Assembly: GCA_033557465.1 (NCBI GenBank)
Contig: CM066039.1
Location: 395,765,440-395,829,439 of the forward strand
Reading direction: 5' to 3'
Origin: Ichthyophis bannanicus
Lineage: Eukaryota > Chordata > Amphibia > Gymnophiona > Ichthyophiidae
DNA: 64,000 nucleotides
In this document: positions 39,415-50,775 of the stretch, piece by piece
Layout of the letters: every line of letters starts with the position of its first letter
Position numbering within the stretch: the first letter of the stretch is position 1
Made by a program: the position numbers and the translations under genes
The notes under the pieces: model-generated
The model's input: only the letters and a program-made list of their open reading frames with translations
Database searches by the model: none
What the model was told of the DNA's origin: nothing

Positions 39415-42400
39415 GACACCTGTAAGCCAGCCCAACTCCTAAATACTCCACAACCTTATGTTCAACTCGACAGAAACCTCAATGCTGATCGGACACTTAC
39501 TGTGAACCTCAGATGATCTCAAGACCTGAACTTAAGCAGCACTTAAAAAAGGTACTCACTACAATTCTCCCTGTCCTGTCTAACAAATTGCAATTATATC
39601 TGTTACCATTCTTATGCTTATTGTAAACCTGTTGAACTAGATGCAAAACCTTCTCATACCCTTGCTCCCACCTCAGCAACTGCTTAATATTCTAATCGCC
39701 ATACAACACTTCCTTTAAAGTTTCTCCTAGTCCTATCTCTTACCTACACTAGCCCTCACCTTCCTCCTTCTACCCTCCCCCCTAATATCTTTCCTCTCAC
39801 CATCTACCTAAATTACCTAAAATGGAACTAACCATATTTCATCCACCTACCCTGTGGGCCAGTCTCCTCACACTACACATCACTTCACTCCTCCTCTCAC
39901 ATGCTCTAATAGTAAACCATAATACACCAATCCCTATAATCCACTCCCTTAGACACTCTAACATACAATCCTCCCCCCCACTCCACACTCGTACCAGCTT
40001 CCACACTCGGATCTGCAAGCTCAAACTGCTCCATACAAACTCCAACCTCATCCACAACACTCCCTCCGACAACCTCCACCCTCCCCTCAAATGTGCCCTA
40101 ATCAACGTCCGCTCGGCCAGGAATAAAATCCCTCTAATTACTGACCTTATATTTGACCATGACTTGGACATCCTTTGTCTTACTGAAACCTGGTTCCAAG
40201 AATCTGACTCCGTCCTATTAAACCAATTATGTCCCAATACATACGCAATCAACATCTGCAACAGAATATCCAGCAGAGGCGGAGATGCTGCTATTATTTC
40301 AAGAGCTAACCTAAACCTCTCCACAGTCAAATCCGTCTCCACCTCAGGTATGGACTCCATTAGAGTCTCTAGTCCTACCCTTTCTCTGCACCTCATTTAT
40401 AGAGTGCCCAAAGCTGACTCAACTGATCTCTCTACGATACTTGAGACAACCTGCTCCCCCCAGCCCATCTCACGCCCATTCATAATCCTAGGAGAACTAA
40501 ACCTACACTCAACAACCTCAAAGCAGTCCTCTTCATTTCTCCAAGCAAAGGAGGCCCTCCACTTTACCCAAATTCTAGAACTACCCACACACTCCAAGGG
40601 CAATATCCTTGACTTAATATTTATCCCACAGCAAACACTACCCTCCAAACAGATCTTACACACTATTCAACCTATTCCTTTGTCAGATCACGCCCTCATC
40701 CTCATTTCAATCCCCCACTCCCCACATAAAAAACTTCAAATAACCCCACCCCAACATACCCGCAAATTCAAACAATTCAATGCTGCTACCTTCCTTGAGC
40801 AAATAATACCATCCTTAGACTTACTCAGTAGCAAACATCAGAACCTTGACCCCCACATCGACGAATGGAACGACATTCTCTCCTCTGCTGCCCTTTTACC
40901 ACCTAAACAACCTCCTCAAAGCCAACGCAGTAAAGCTCCCTGGTACTCTACAAAACTAAGAGACCTAAAAAGAGAACTCAGACGCCTAGAACGTCAGTGG
41001 AGACGCTCTCTTAATCCTAACACACATGAGATCTACAAAAGCAAACTCCACTCTTACTGCTCTGAAACTCTAAAACATAAAAGAGAATACAACGAAAATA
41101 TGATCCAACATTCTCTTAATAAAACGAGAGAGCTCTTTTCCATCGCTAAATTCTTAATAATGGAACCCCAACATCAGGACTTGACTCCAAAGATAACCGC
41201 CCAAACTATAGCCAACCCCCAACCAATACATGACCACAGTGTCCGACCTCACACTTTCACCCCCTCAATTTCCTGGAATGACTTTGAACCCCTCACCGTG
41301 AAAAACATATCCAATACCATTAAACAACTAAATGCCTCAACTTCTGCCCTGGACCCTTGCCCTGTATCCTGGCTTAAGACTACTCATAGCACCGTTAGCC
41401 CGTACATACTCCACATTGTACAGTCCTCCCTCCAGATTGGCTCCATACCAGCACCCCTAAAATGTGCCTCTATCCGCCCCATCCTAAAAGGATCAAAACT
41501 TGACCCTACCTCACCTACCTCCTACAGACCTATCTCCAGTATCTCCTTCCTTGCTAAGATAACCGAAAAACTAGTCCAAAATCAACTTCAGAATTTCTTA
41601 GATGAGCACTCTCCCCTCGACTTACTCCAACATGGCTTCAAAAAGAATCATGGAGTGGAAACCCTCCTAGCTTCTCTCTTAGATTCACTATACCTATTTA
41701 CCAAGAATCCCACCCAAGGATGCCTCCTTATACTTCTCGACTTATCCTCAGCTTTTGATTCCCTTCCTCACCACCAACTTCTAGATAGGCTCTATGAAAT
41801 AGGACTGAGGGATACAACACTAAAATGGTTCCACTCTTACCTAGAAAACAGAACTCAACAGGTCCGTATAGGGAATGACATATCCCTCCCATTTATCCTA
41901 AGACAGGGAGTTCCCCAAGGATCCAGTTTATCTGCACTACTATTTAACATATTCCTTCAACCAGTCTGCAAGATTTTTCCAAATTATGGAATTTATTACC
42001 AATTATACGCAGACGACATTATGTGTTTCACCCCTGTCAATTTAACAAACCCTAATTTTTCAAACCTAACTGAATGCATCGCAAACCTGAAGACCTGGCT
42101 TTCAAATCACAACCTCATAATTAACCAATCTAAAACTGAAGCCCTTCAAGTATTCACCAATGCTTCCTATACCCCACCTACAACCCTTACACTTGGAGAT
42201 ATCACCCTCACCATTAAAAATCAAGTGAAATATCTCGGTCTTATCCTTGATCAGAACCTTACATTCCATGAACAGATAAAAAAAACCTCTAACACAATAT
42301 ATGCAAAACTACGTACTCTTCGGAACCTCCAACCTCTCCTAAACCCAGACTCCTTTCACACTGTCTGCCAAGCCCTCACCATCCCAACCCTTGACTACTG

Positions 42401-43085
42401 CAATCTCATTTATCATGGCCTTCCTAAGAACAGCCTACATACCATCCAAATGGCACAGAACACAATAGCTCGGCTCATCACAAATAACCCCAGACGCTCA
42501 CACATAACGCCAATCCTCTACGATCTACATTGGCTCCCCATTCAGTCCAGAGCTAAATTCAAAGCAATCACCCTCATTCACAAAATCATTTCCAATGAGT
42601 CAGCTCCTTGTCTCTCCTTGCTCCTATCCAATTCCAATAACAATAGAACATGCCGCACCATCACCAAAAACCTTCTATCCATCCCAACATCTAAGAGAAC
42701 ATGTAGCCAAACTACCTGGAATCGTGCATTCTCCCTTTATGCCCCCTCTATCTGGAATGCCTTACCATATGAATTACGGAACTGTCCCAATCATTCCGAA
42801 TTCCAGAAGAAATTGAAAACTCATCTCTTCCAGGAACACTTTTCCCTACTTACATAGCTCCCTCTAATCTCCTATATAATCCTCCATGTAAATAGCCCTT
42901 TAAGCCTCCATGTAAATAGTTCTTAAGCCTCCGCAAGGAGTAAGTTTCTTGTTAATCATTTAAACTGTGATCCTTATTGTTACAATGTATTCAGTTGAAA
43001 TATACTGACTGTCATGTTCCTTGTAAACCGTCTTGAATTGTAGAAAGTCGGTATATAAAACCTGTTAAATAAATAAATAAATAAA
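39415..43085 (+). mobile_element. L2 LINE (L2-C), nearly complete, inside DIRS-B
   Basis: Plus-strand L2 with a C-rich 5' leader (about 39415-39821; exact start uncertain), one long ORF and a short 3' UTR. The 3' UTR ends TTGTAAACCGTCTTGAATTG, a GTCGGTATATAAAACC block and (AAAT)n at about 43085. No target-site duplication could be fixed. It is the least damaged L2 in the window. Confidence 0.85.
39822..42857 (+). CDS. L2-C endonuclease-reverse transcriptase, intact 1011 codons
   Basis: Single unbroken ORF. The N-terminal hydrophobic leader is followed by an APE-type endonuclease (about residues 90-305): LTETWFQ (catalytic Glu), LGELN where the family has GDFN (Asp replaced by Glu at about residue 225) and LSDHALI. 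The reverse transcriptase (about 560-800) has SYRPISSISFLAKITEK, LLDLSSAFDSLPHH (motif A), RQGVPQGSSLSALLFNIF (motif B) and LYADDIM (Asp 731-732). The C-terminus has KYLGLILDQNL and HWLPIQSRAKF. L2-clade by sequence. The length fits a full-length L2 protein, so only the Asp-to-Glu change casts doubt on function. Confidence 0.93.
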   Translation: MELTIFHPPTLWASLLTLHITSLLLSHALIVNHNTPIPIIHSLRHSNIQSSPPLHTRTSFHTRICKLKLLHTNSNLIHNTPSDNLHPPLKCALINVRSARNKIPLITDLIFDHDLDILCLTETWFQESDSVLLNQLCPNTYAINICNRISSRGGDAAIISRANLNLSTVKSVSTSGMDSIRVSSPTLSLHLIYRVPKADSTDLSTILETTCSPQPISRPFIILGELNLHSTTSKQSSSFLQAKEALHFTQILELPTHSKGNILDLIFIPQQTLPSKQILHTIQPIPLSDHALILISIPHSPHKKLQITPPQHTRKFKQFNAATFLEQIIPSLDLLSSKHQNLDPHIDEWNDILSSAALLPPKQPPQSQRSKAPWYSTKLRDLKRELRRLERQWRRSLNPNTHEIYKSKLHSYCSETLKHKREYNENMIQHSLNKTRELFSIAKFLIMEPQHQDLTPKITAQTIANPQPIHDHSVRPHTFTPSISWNDFEPLTVKNISNTIKQLNASTSALDPCPVSWLKTTHSTVSPYILHIVQSSLQIGSIPAPLKCASIRPILKGSKLDPTSPTSYRPISSISFLAKITEKLVQNQLQNFLDEHSPLDLLQHGFKKNHGVETLLASLLDSLYLFTKNPTQGCLLILLDLSSAFDSLPHHQLLDRLYEIGLRDTTLKWFHSYLENRTQQVRIGNDISLPFILRQGVPQGSSLSALLFNIFLQPVCKIFPNYGIYYQLYADDIMCFTPVNLTNPNFSNLTECIANLKTWLSNHNLIINQSKTEALQVFTNASYTPPTTLTLGDITLTIKNQVKYLGLILDQNLTFHEQIKKTSNTIYAKLRTLRNLQPLLNPDSFHTVCQALTIPTLDYCNLIYHGLPKNSLHTIQMAQNTIARLITNNPRRSHITPILYDLHWLPIQSRAKFKAITLIHKIISNESAPCLSLLLSNSNNNRTCRTITKNLLSIPTSKRTCSQTTWNRAFSLYAPSIWNALPYELRNCPNHSEFQKKLKTHLFQEHFSLLT

Positions 43086-44465
43086 TAAAATATCTGGATT
43101 CTGGACTCTGCTCTTCTTGCATGGTAGCTTCTGAGTCGTCCATGGAGGGCTTGTCCTCCCCCCCCCCCCTCAACCAGGGGATGTAGTTAGTCCAGCCTTA
43201 CTTGCCTCAGGGTAGGAGGTGACCGAGTGCTATGGGTAAGGATGTCCAGCCAGCCAGAGGCTCCGGTGACTGTGCTGTGAGCCGCTCTTCATCCTCTGGG
43301 GCAGTGGCTCCCAACCCAGTCCTCAGGTATCCCCAGGCCACTCAGATTTTCAGGGTATCCACAATGAATATGCATGAGAGAGATCTGCATACAATGGAAG
43401 CGGTGCACGCAGATCTCTCTCATGTATATTCATTGTGGATATCCTGAAAACCTGACTGGCCTGGGGATACCTGAGGACTGGGTTGGGAGCCTCTGCTCTA
43501 GGGGGTCTGTGGCAGCTGTGCCCCCTGTATTAGGAGAGCTTCCGGACTCCAGATTGTCCTCTCTGGAATTCTTTTCTTTTTTGCAGTAGACCTGGTCCTT
43601 CTGGCATGGAAATTCGGACCCTGCTGCTTCTGGATGCCCCTGGGTGTTGTCTTATGTAGGGCAGGCTAAGAGTTGAAGCCCTCTTTGATTGCCTTTGGCT
43701 AAATGCCCCCAGCAAGGGCCGCTTCCTGGAGATGGGGAACAGCTGGGAGCTGTCCGAGATTTTGACCATGGCTCAGATTCAATTCGCTCGATACTGGATT
43801 TTGATGTGGATGCAGAAGTATTCGCACCTTCAGAAGATTGAGAAGGGGGCACGGTGATCCACCTATTCTGAAAGGAGGAGCTAGTGGTGTTGATTGCCAG
43901 GGTTTCATCCGCCTTGAATTTGACAGATACTTCTGGCGCAGAGCATGAGCCAATGGTGCACCCGCTCTTTCAAGAGGTGAGGAAATCCAATACTGCCTTC
44001 TCATTCCCAGATGTGATCAAGGATATGATCTGGTCAGAGTGGGACTCTCCCGACTCCCTGCCTAAAGGGTTAAAGGTGTGTAAGAAGATCTACACTCTCC
44101 TGGAGAAGGAGTGCATTGAGTAGTTTGGCATTCCCAAGGTGGATGCGCAGGTCACAGTGATTACCAGACGGACCACAATTCCTGTCAAAGGCAGATTGAA
44201 ATTAAGAGATTTTCTGGACCTTAAGGTGGATTCGTTGTTAACGAGCCAGTTCACCACAGTGGCTGCTATTCTGCAACTGGTGGATTGTACCAGCCAGACA
44301 CCTTGAGCCCTACTCCAGTGGATTCAGTCTCTTCCACTGGATGATACTACCCCCTCTTTTGGAATCTGCTGTGACCTTCCTTTCTGATGCCATGTATGAC
44401 CTGATACGTTTGGCAGCCAGTGATGGTGCCCTGATGATGATGTCATGGCATTGGATTTGGCTCCA
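43086..44465 (+). pseudogene. DIRS-B gag, central part
   Basis: The clearest frame is 43884-44123: HPLFQEVRKSNTAFSFPDVI, then IWSEWDSPDSLPKGLKVCK and an in-frame TAG after ECIE. It is followed by FGIPKVDAQVTVITRRTTIP (44124-44190). The order W-DSPD, K-G, P-VDA, V-RRTTIPV matches the gag of DIRS elements. A palindromic MITE sits at 43302-43495 and CR1-D interrupts at 44466. Frames are degraded elsewhere. Confidence 0.7.
43302..43495. mobile_element. palindromic hAT-type MITE, 194 bp
   Basis: CAGTGGCTCCCAACCCAGTC at the left is matched inversely by GACTGGGTTGGGAGCCTCTG at the right, and the palindrome extends nearly to the centre (TGAATATGCATGAGAGAGAT against its complement). Flanking octamers CTCTGGGG and CTCTAGGG match at 7 of 8. 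The short spacer lies near 43385-43405. No coding capacity. Confidence 0.85.
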
Positions 44466-45717
44466 TAAGAAGATAAGAACATAAGATATGCCATACTGGG
44501 TCAGACCAAGGTCCATCAAGCCCAGCATCCTGTTTCCAACAGTGGCCAATCTAGGTCATACGTACCTAGCAGTATCCCCAAAAGACACAGGTTCCACAAT
44601 GCTTGTATTGGGTCAAGCATTGATATCCTGGGTCCCTTTTTAATGGTTTATGGACCTTTCCTCCAGGAACTTGTCCAAACCTTTTTTAAACCCAGCTACA
44701 CTAACAGCTCTTACTACATCCTCCGGTAACAAATTCCAGAGTTTGATTACACATTGAGTGAAAAAATATTTTCTCTTATTTGTCTTAAATAGTTTACCCT
44801 GTAGCTTCATTACATGTCCCCTAGTCTTTCTATATTCTGATAGCATAAACAATCGATCTATGTTTACCCGTTCTACTCCATTCATTAATTTATAGACCTC
44901 TATCATATCCCCCTCAGCCGTCTCTTTTCAAGGTTAAAGAGCCCTAACCTTTTTAGCCTTTCTTCATAGGAGTATCATCCCCTTTACCATTTTGGTGGCT
45001 CTTCTCTGAACCTTTTCTAAAATCGCTATATCCTTTTTAAGATACGGCGACCAGAATTGCACACAATATTCAAGATGCGGTCTCATCATGGAACGATATA
45101 GAGGCATTATAATATCTTTTGTTTTATTTTCCATTCCTTTCCTTATGATACCTAGCATTCTATTTGCTTTCTTGGCCGCCGCTGCACACTGGGCGGAGGG
45201 TTTTAACATGTTATCCACGATGACTCCTAAATCTTTTTCCTGGGTGGTAGTTCCCAATGTGGAACCTTGCATCGTGTAACCATAGTGTGGGTTGTTCTTT
45301 CCTAGGTGCATAACTTTGCACTTGTCCACATTAAATTTCATCTGCCATTTGGATGCCCAGTCTTCCAATTTATCCAGATCCTCCTGCAGTTTTCCACAGT
45401 CCTCTTGGGTTTTAACAACTTTAAACAGTTTTGTGTCGTCTGCAAATTTGATAACCTCACTAGTTACTCCCTTTTCCAGGTCATTTATGAATATGTCAAA
45501 AAGTAGCGGACCCAGTACAGATCCCTGGGGTACTCCACTATTCACCTTTTTCCATTGGGAAAATTGGCCATTTAGCCCTACCTTCTGCTTTCTATCTTTT
45601 AACCAGTTCCCGATCCACAATAGTACACTGCTTCCTATCCCATGACTTTTTAGTTTTGCCAAAAGTCGCTGATGAGAGACCTTGTCAAAGGCTTTCTGAA
45701 AGTCCAGATACACTACA
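44466..45717 (-). mobile_element. CR1 LINE (CR1-D), 5' truncated, in DIRS-B
   Basis: Minus-strand CR1 of the CR1-B subfamily. The 3' UTR is 44466-44640, with TAAGAACATAAGATATGCCA at its outer end. Coding sequence runs 44640-45717 in two frames. Gag homology of DIRS-B stops at the left and picks up again at the right (AWLAQLVFKWK near 45760). Confidence 0.88.
44640..45717 (-). pseudogene. CR1-D ORF2 C-terminal part
   Basis: Frame 44964-45717 has [54 protein letters not shown] (Asp pair intact), KVMHLGKNNPHYGYT and [13 protein letters not shown] small deletion near 44965-44975 shifts frame to 44640-44906 ([30 protein letters not shown]). Only the reverse transcriptase from motif A onward is kept. 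Sequence upstream of 45717 in the same frame is DIRS-B, not CR1. Confidence 0.88.
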
Positions 45718-46400
45718 TCAACAGTGCTCCGGCACTGGGCAGTGGATACATCCTCCAAAGCTTGGTTGGCCCAACTGGTTTTTAAGTGGAAATATCTCTT
45801 GGAGCCGATTTGGAGAAGCTGGTGAAGGACCTGGGTGAGACAAAATCTTACTGCCGTCTGGAAAACAGGTCCATATCTGTCCTTTTCATAGGAGACCATT
45901 TCCATTTGGCTGTGCTGCCTTTCTTGACTAAGGTGCTTTCTCCTTTTTATATGCCCTCCTACTCAAAGAAGCAGTGTTGGTGTCTTATGGATGTCTGGAG
46001 AGTGCTTCTCAGGTACTTGGATGTCACAAATTCTTTTCGGAAGTCTGACCATCTTTTTGTGCTGTTTGCTGGCCTGCTCAAGAGGCCTGCTCAAGAGTGA
46101 TGTGGCAGCCAAGTCGATTTTGGGCACTGGAGTAAGGAGGCCATTGCTTATCTGTTGTGGAACCGGCTCATTCCGAATGGTTTGCCCTCCCATTCTACCC
46201 GAGCACATGCATCCTCGTGAGAGGAGCAGAGGTCAGTAGCCCCTGCCCACATTTGTCGAGCAGCAATGTGGGCACTTTTGTCAAGCATTACCGCTTGGAT
46301 GTCCACGCAAGTGGACATGGTCTTTGGCTCCAGGATTTTGTGAGCCACTGTGTCATCTTCCCGGCCGGTGGCGTTGTAGATTTGGTACACCCCACTTGTC
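45718..46400 (+). pseudogene. DIRS-B gag end joined to tyrosine recombinase remnant
   Basis: Bases 45718-45890 encode the gag end (ADLEKLVKDLGETKSYCRLE, near 45795-45855). From about 45945 recombinase homology appears: VLLRYLDVTNSFRKSDHLFV (45995-46055) then LLKRPAQE and a stop. Near 46255-46300 comes SSNVGTFVKHYRLDVHASG, the block that carries the nucleophilic Tyr. The reverse transcriptase, RNase H and most of the recombinase are missing between 45890 and 46250, so it is an internally deleted copy. Confidence 0.7.
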
Positions 46401-46679
46401 TGGACTGGTCTAACAGGATGATATGGAAAGTGACATTTTACTTATCATTTAATGTCCTTTCCTTGAGTCTTGCTAGACCAGTCCAGGATCCAGCCCTGAA
46501 ACTGTATTTGCTCTGTTCTGCTGCGGTGCCTTTGGGTCTGCTATGATTTTTATACTTGGGTCTGCAGGTTCCATCTTCTACTGACACCCTTCTATTTCTG
46601 CTTTCCTGTACATAGTTCTCGACTGTTGCTTAGTCATTGTGGCCCACGATCGAGGTTGTGTGAGATTTGCCATGTTTCT

Positions 46680-46843
46680 CCCATGTGTTTTGGGATGAAT
46701 ACTGAAGTGACCTCTGGTTGCTGAGGCGAATAGAGGTATGGGAGTGATGTCATTGAAACCTGGGCTTTTTATTGGTTCTTTATCTCCACCAATCTGCTGG
46801 TAGGGGAACATAACCCATTTGTCTGGACTGGTCTAGCAGGACT
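46680..46843 (-). repeat. DIRS-B right inverted terminal repeat
   Basis: Reverse complement of 38321-38480. It ends GTCTGGACTGGTCTAGCAGG at 46821-46840. The stretch between the internal pair and this repeat (46500-46680) is non-coding. Confidence 0.8.
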
Positions 46844-47875
46844 CAAAGAAAGGACATTAACTGGTAAGTAAAATGCCATCTTTCTTGGGTCCCACTCTGA
46901 TGCATGGGCAGTTGTGACATTGTCGTCATTGCTGTGAAGTGTCAGTCCCAGATGATAGCAACTCAACTGCTGGAAACTTAGTATTATTTTTCATAGCTAT
47001 TTTTTCACTTATTGTAAGCTTTTCAGGGACAGAGAAATACCCTCTGCACCTGAAGGACATGAGCTAAGTTTATATAAATAGATATAGGGCCGGGCCAACC
47101 TTCAGGTAGTCATTTAGGGATGCAGCTTCTGGGAAAGAGCAGGGTATTCAAAAGTAAACAATAGATTCTGGCAGCCGCAGTGGGGGAGGATAAGGCTTAA
47201 GGTTTGCCTAGGGTTCCAAAACCTTCAACCAACTCTGGGGCCAGTCCTGATTAAATCTTATATCTCTGTGGGTCTGGGTACTGCAGGAGGGTCCCACGGT
47301 GTCTTCAGCTCTTGGTTCTCTCTCCAGTAGAGGAATCCCAGCCAGCAGGTGCCACAGTGCATCAGCAGCAGTCATTCAGAGTGGGGTCGAGGCACTTGGG
47401 TTGTAAATCCTCAGAGGATGAGACAATAAGAGCCAGAGCAGTGACACACACAGCGTAGGGGCAACTGTAGCTCCCCATATCGCATTGGAGAGCTTATAGA
47501 GAATATTGGTAAGAGTGCCCATGTCTGCTGTTGTCTACCTTCCTATGTTCAGGTAAACTGGGTTGAGTAGTTGCCCATTGGGATTCCATGTAATAATAAG
47601 CTGCTGGTTGGCCTTGCAAATTTTCCAATGGAAACACTTATGGTTTATGTCGGTTTAAGCATTTTGGATAAACCTAGTTCAACTATTGCCTTAGTTCGCA
47701 GATTTTCAGCCTAGTCCAGTCTTTTGGGTTGTTATATAAAGGAGCTATGTATAGGTTAAACATTTTGTTTTGGTCATTGGGCAGATGTTTTATGGCGGTG
47801 ATGGATGACGTTCCTTTGGGGGAGACCATTGACTCGTTAGTTCATCATTTTGCTTCGCAAAGAAATGTTGAGCTA
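46844..47875. other. unclassified sequence
   Basis: No gene or element recognised. It has short frames only and no strong compositional bias. It separates DIRS-B from DIRS A3. Confidence 0.4.
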
Positions 47876-48050
47876 GATCTCCAGGAACAAGCAGGGATGT
47901 AGTCTTCACATATGGGTATCGTCGGTACCGGCAGAGCCTGCGTGGGAACGCTCCCCAGGGTGCAATAGGAAAGCTTTTGGGAGCATCCCACAGCGCCTGC
48001 GTGCTGCCTTCCCACCTTTCCAACTGTCCCTCTCCAGTTCTTCGTTTTCC
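47876..48050 (+). repeat. DIRS A3 left terminal repeat and leader
   Basis: Inverse of 59180-59342: GGAGCATCCCACAGCGCCTG, GGAAAGCTTTTGGGAGCATC and CCAACTGTCCCTCTCCAGTT all have complementary partners there. The outermost 45 bases are shared with the ends of A1, A2 and A5. Confidence 0.8.
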
Positions 48051-48299
48051 GCGGAGCCGAGAGGTCGCATACCCTGTCACCGCAGAACATTTTGTCTTTA
48101 ATCTTTGTTTTTATGGTTGCGTCTACCTTCCTTCGACGCTATACCGGTACCGCCGGTTCTTTCTTCTAAAAAAGAAAAAAACAACAACAAAAAACAGCTA
48201 TAGTTTCTGAAGTGGTTTACTTCAGAAACTTTGTTTCCTTGGTGCTAGGCGCCATTTTGGGCACTAGGCCCAATTTTTCCTTAAAACTGGAAAAACCTG

Positions 48300-50121
48300 C
48301 TTCAGGTTTTAAGACATGTTCTAAATGTGGCGGTGCCATTTCCGTCACTTGACACCCATGATTGGTGTCGCAAATGTTTAGGTCCTGACCACTCTATTTC
48401 AGAGTGCCTCTCCTGTGGAATGATGTCAAAAAGGGGCCGGCAGAACCGAGCTGCTAAACTTAGCAGCCTTTTTCCCTCAGACGTTGCGTCTGTTGCATCG
48501 ATGTCCTCCAGGGCTTCATCTTCCTCCCTTTGGATCTCAGGTAACTAAACATAAATCTAGCCAGTCCTCAAAGGGTAGATCTCCTTCTAAGTATCTAGAT
48601 GCCCCTGGCGTTGCCCTTGAGGAATTTTCACCGGCAAAACTGCCCCGGCAGGAGGCTTCGGCTTCCAAAGCATTAACAGGGCTCCAGGATGTTCTCAAGG
48701 CCTCAACCTCGGCAGAACTACTGGCGCCATGCTCTGGGGTCTCGGCCACTTCTACCAGTACCGACACCCAAGCATCGGCAGCATTGATAGACCAGAGATT
48801 CCTTGCTATCGAGCGCAGTCTAGCGTCTCTTTTCAATGCTTCAGTACCGTTGAAACCACTTCAGACACCTCAACCGATACCAGTACCGACTACATCGACA
48901 TCGGCAGGTATGCCACCCGTACCGAGTCATGCGTCTCTCTCCGGCATCGACAGATCGGTACCGGAACAACCTGATACCGACTTCGATCGATACTGGTACC
49001 GTGCTTTGCACGATCACCGGGATCGGAGATATTTTGAATCCTCAGATGAGACTGAAGACTCTGAAGACTCTGCCAATACCAGAGTATGTCTCCCCGAGGA
49101 TTCCTCTTCTCCTCAGCGCAGAATGTCTCCGCCAGAGGGTATGTCCTTTCAGGACTTTATCCGTGATGTGGCCCAAGGCCTTTCCATTACAGTAGCTCCT
49201 GAAAAAGAGCCTAGGGCAAAGGAGTTGGAAATCCTCCAATACCCTAAGGCTCCCAAAGAGGCAGCTACTCTGCCTATTCATGAGATCTTACAAGATCTTA
49301 TGCTAAGGATGTGGGAAACACCTTTAACCATATCTCCTCATTCTTGAAGACTCAATACCATGTATCGAGTTCCACCTTGTCCTGGCTTTCAAAAAACTCG
49401 ATTACCACACCATTCAATGGTGGTGGAATCAGCCATGCGAAGGATGAAAAGTGCAAAGAGACATGCATCCAATCCTCCAGGTCGTGAATGCAGGACTCTC
49501 GATGTCTTTGGGCGTCGATGCTTCCAAGCTTCCATGCTCTCAGCTAGGATCAGTTCCTATATCTTGTATATGAGAATGTTCCTTAAAGAGGTCACAGGAG
49601 ACTTGGAGCTTATGAGCCCCCTTCTTCCTGATGACAAAAGACAAGACTATCTCACTCTTGTCAAACATGCTCAGGATGTTTCCAAGTTTGTTAAATGTGC
49701 AGCCTTTGACTGTTTTGAGTGCATAAGCAGAACCTCTGCTATTGCCATTGGTGCATGTCGGATTGCCTGGCTTCAGGCATCTGACTTGGAAATTTGGGTA
49801 CAGGATAAATTAGGAAACATTCCTTGCACAGGAGAAAATCTCTTTGGCAAGAACTGGCAGGAGAAGGCTAATGAAATAGATGCTGACAATATCACACTGG
49901 ATAGATTGTCCAAATCTACAGCCCATCCTGCAAAGAAAAGATCCTCTAAAAAACCATTTTTCAATAAGAAAAAGAAGTTTTATCCTTCCTATACCCAACA
50001 GGGACACCGTCCAGGTCAGGCTGCCCAAAAGGGACAGCAGCAACAACCTAAACAACAAAAGAAGCCAAAAGCTGCAAAACCTCAGCCAGCTCAGCAGGCT
50101 CAGCCTCATCAGGGGTTTTGA
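48300..50121 (+). pseudogene. DIRS A3 gag
   Basis: The start region has KTCSKCGGAISVT, a stop, then in another frame HDWCRKCLGPDHSISECLSC, two cysteine-rich knuckles. Frame 48484-49347 (287 codons) is Ser/Thr-rich and then shows SPPEGMSFQDFIRDVAQGLS, AKELEILQYPKAPKE and LMLRMWETPL. After one more stop, frame 49360-50121 (253 codons) has SMVVESAMRRMKSAK, CRTLDVFGRRCFQASMLSAR, LWVQDKL-type and LFGKNW motifs and a Lys/Gln-rich tail suited to nucleic-acid binding. It is the best preserved gag here, broken only by a few lesions. Confidence 0.85.
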
Positions 50122-50132
50122 CTCCTTTCTAG

Positions 50133-50617
50133 AGAACTTTGCCTTCCTGCCCCTGAAGGGTCCAGAACCCTTAACCATCCCAGGCAGGTTATGTCATTTT
50201 GCCCACAGATGGTACCAAATAACAGCAGAAAATTGGACTCTGTCCATTATACAAGAGAGGGTACAAGCTTCATTTTCACAGCCTGCCCCCTCCTACAATT
50301 ATAAGACAGTTCAATTCTCAGACCTCTCTCGACAATCTCTTAGGTCAAGAGGTCACAATGCTCCTTGCTGAAGGAGCAATAGAGGAAGTACCCATTCCCC
50401 ATCAGGGTACAGGGTTCTACTCCCCCTATTTACTTATTCAAAAGAAAACAGGAGGACACAGACCCATTTTAGACCTCAGAGAATTGAACAAATATCTGTT
50501 CCAAGAGAAGTTCAAAATGGTCTCTCTAGGAACTCTGCTGCCATACCTTCAAAGTCAGGATTGGCTTTGTTCTCTAGATCTCAAGAATGCGTATACTCAT
50601 ATTCTCATCTATCCAAA
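50133..50617 (+). pseudogene. DIRS A3 reverse transcriptase, N-terminal part
   Basis: The polymerase ORF begins near the gag end. Frame 49880-50371 covers GRLCHFAHRWYQITAENWTL, a segment typical of DIRS polymerase N-termini. Frame 50358-50617 shows GFYSPYLLIQKKTGGHRPIL, DLRELNKYLFQEKFKMVSL and CSLDLKNAYTHILIY (motif A region). A frameshift separates the frames at about 50360. The hAT insertion cuts it at 50618 and the protein resumes at 54594. Confidence 0.85.
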
Positions 50618-50775
50618 CAGGGGCGGGTCTGCTGCCTGAGGCGAAGAATGAGATGGCGACCCCCCCCATCACCTTAGAGGGGGCGTGGCTTTTTCAGAAA
50701 TCCAATCAGAGACTGAACCAAACCAAAAAGCCGATTAGATTAGATTATATGGAGGAAATGCAAGATGTTTGCACA

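Larger units (their letters stand above)
38321..46843 (+). mobile_element. DIRS-like element of a second family (DIRS-B), mostly deleted
   Basis: Left terminal repeat 38321-38480 (TCCTGCTAGAGCAGTCCAGA start) is inverted at 46680-46843 with close identity over about 160 bp. Between them lie a cysteine-containing gag start (39159-39410), later gag (43091-44465 and 45718-45890) and the end of a tyrosine recombinase (45945-46330). Reverse transcriptase and RNase H are absent. It is interrupted by L2-C, a palindromic MITE and CR1-D. Ends and proteins differ from the A copies. Confidence 0.8.

Noticed and set aside
39839..40663. Minus-strand frames of 185 and 88 codons
   Set aside because: They are antisense to the intact L2-C ORF and have no motif of their own.
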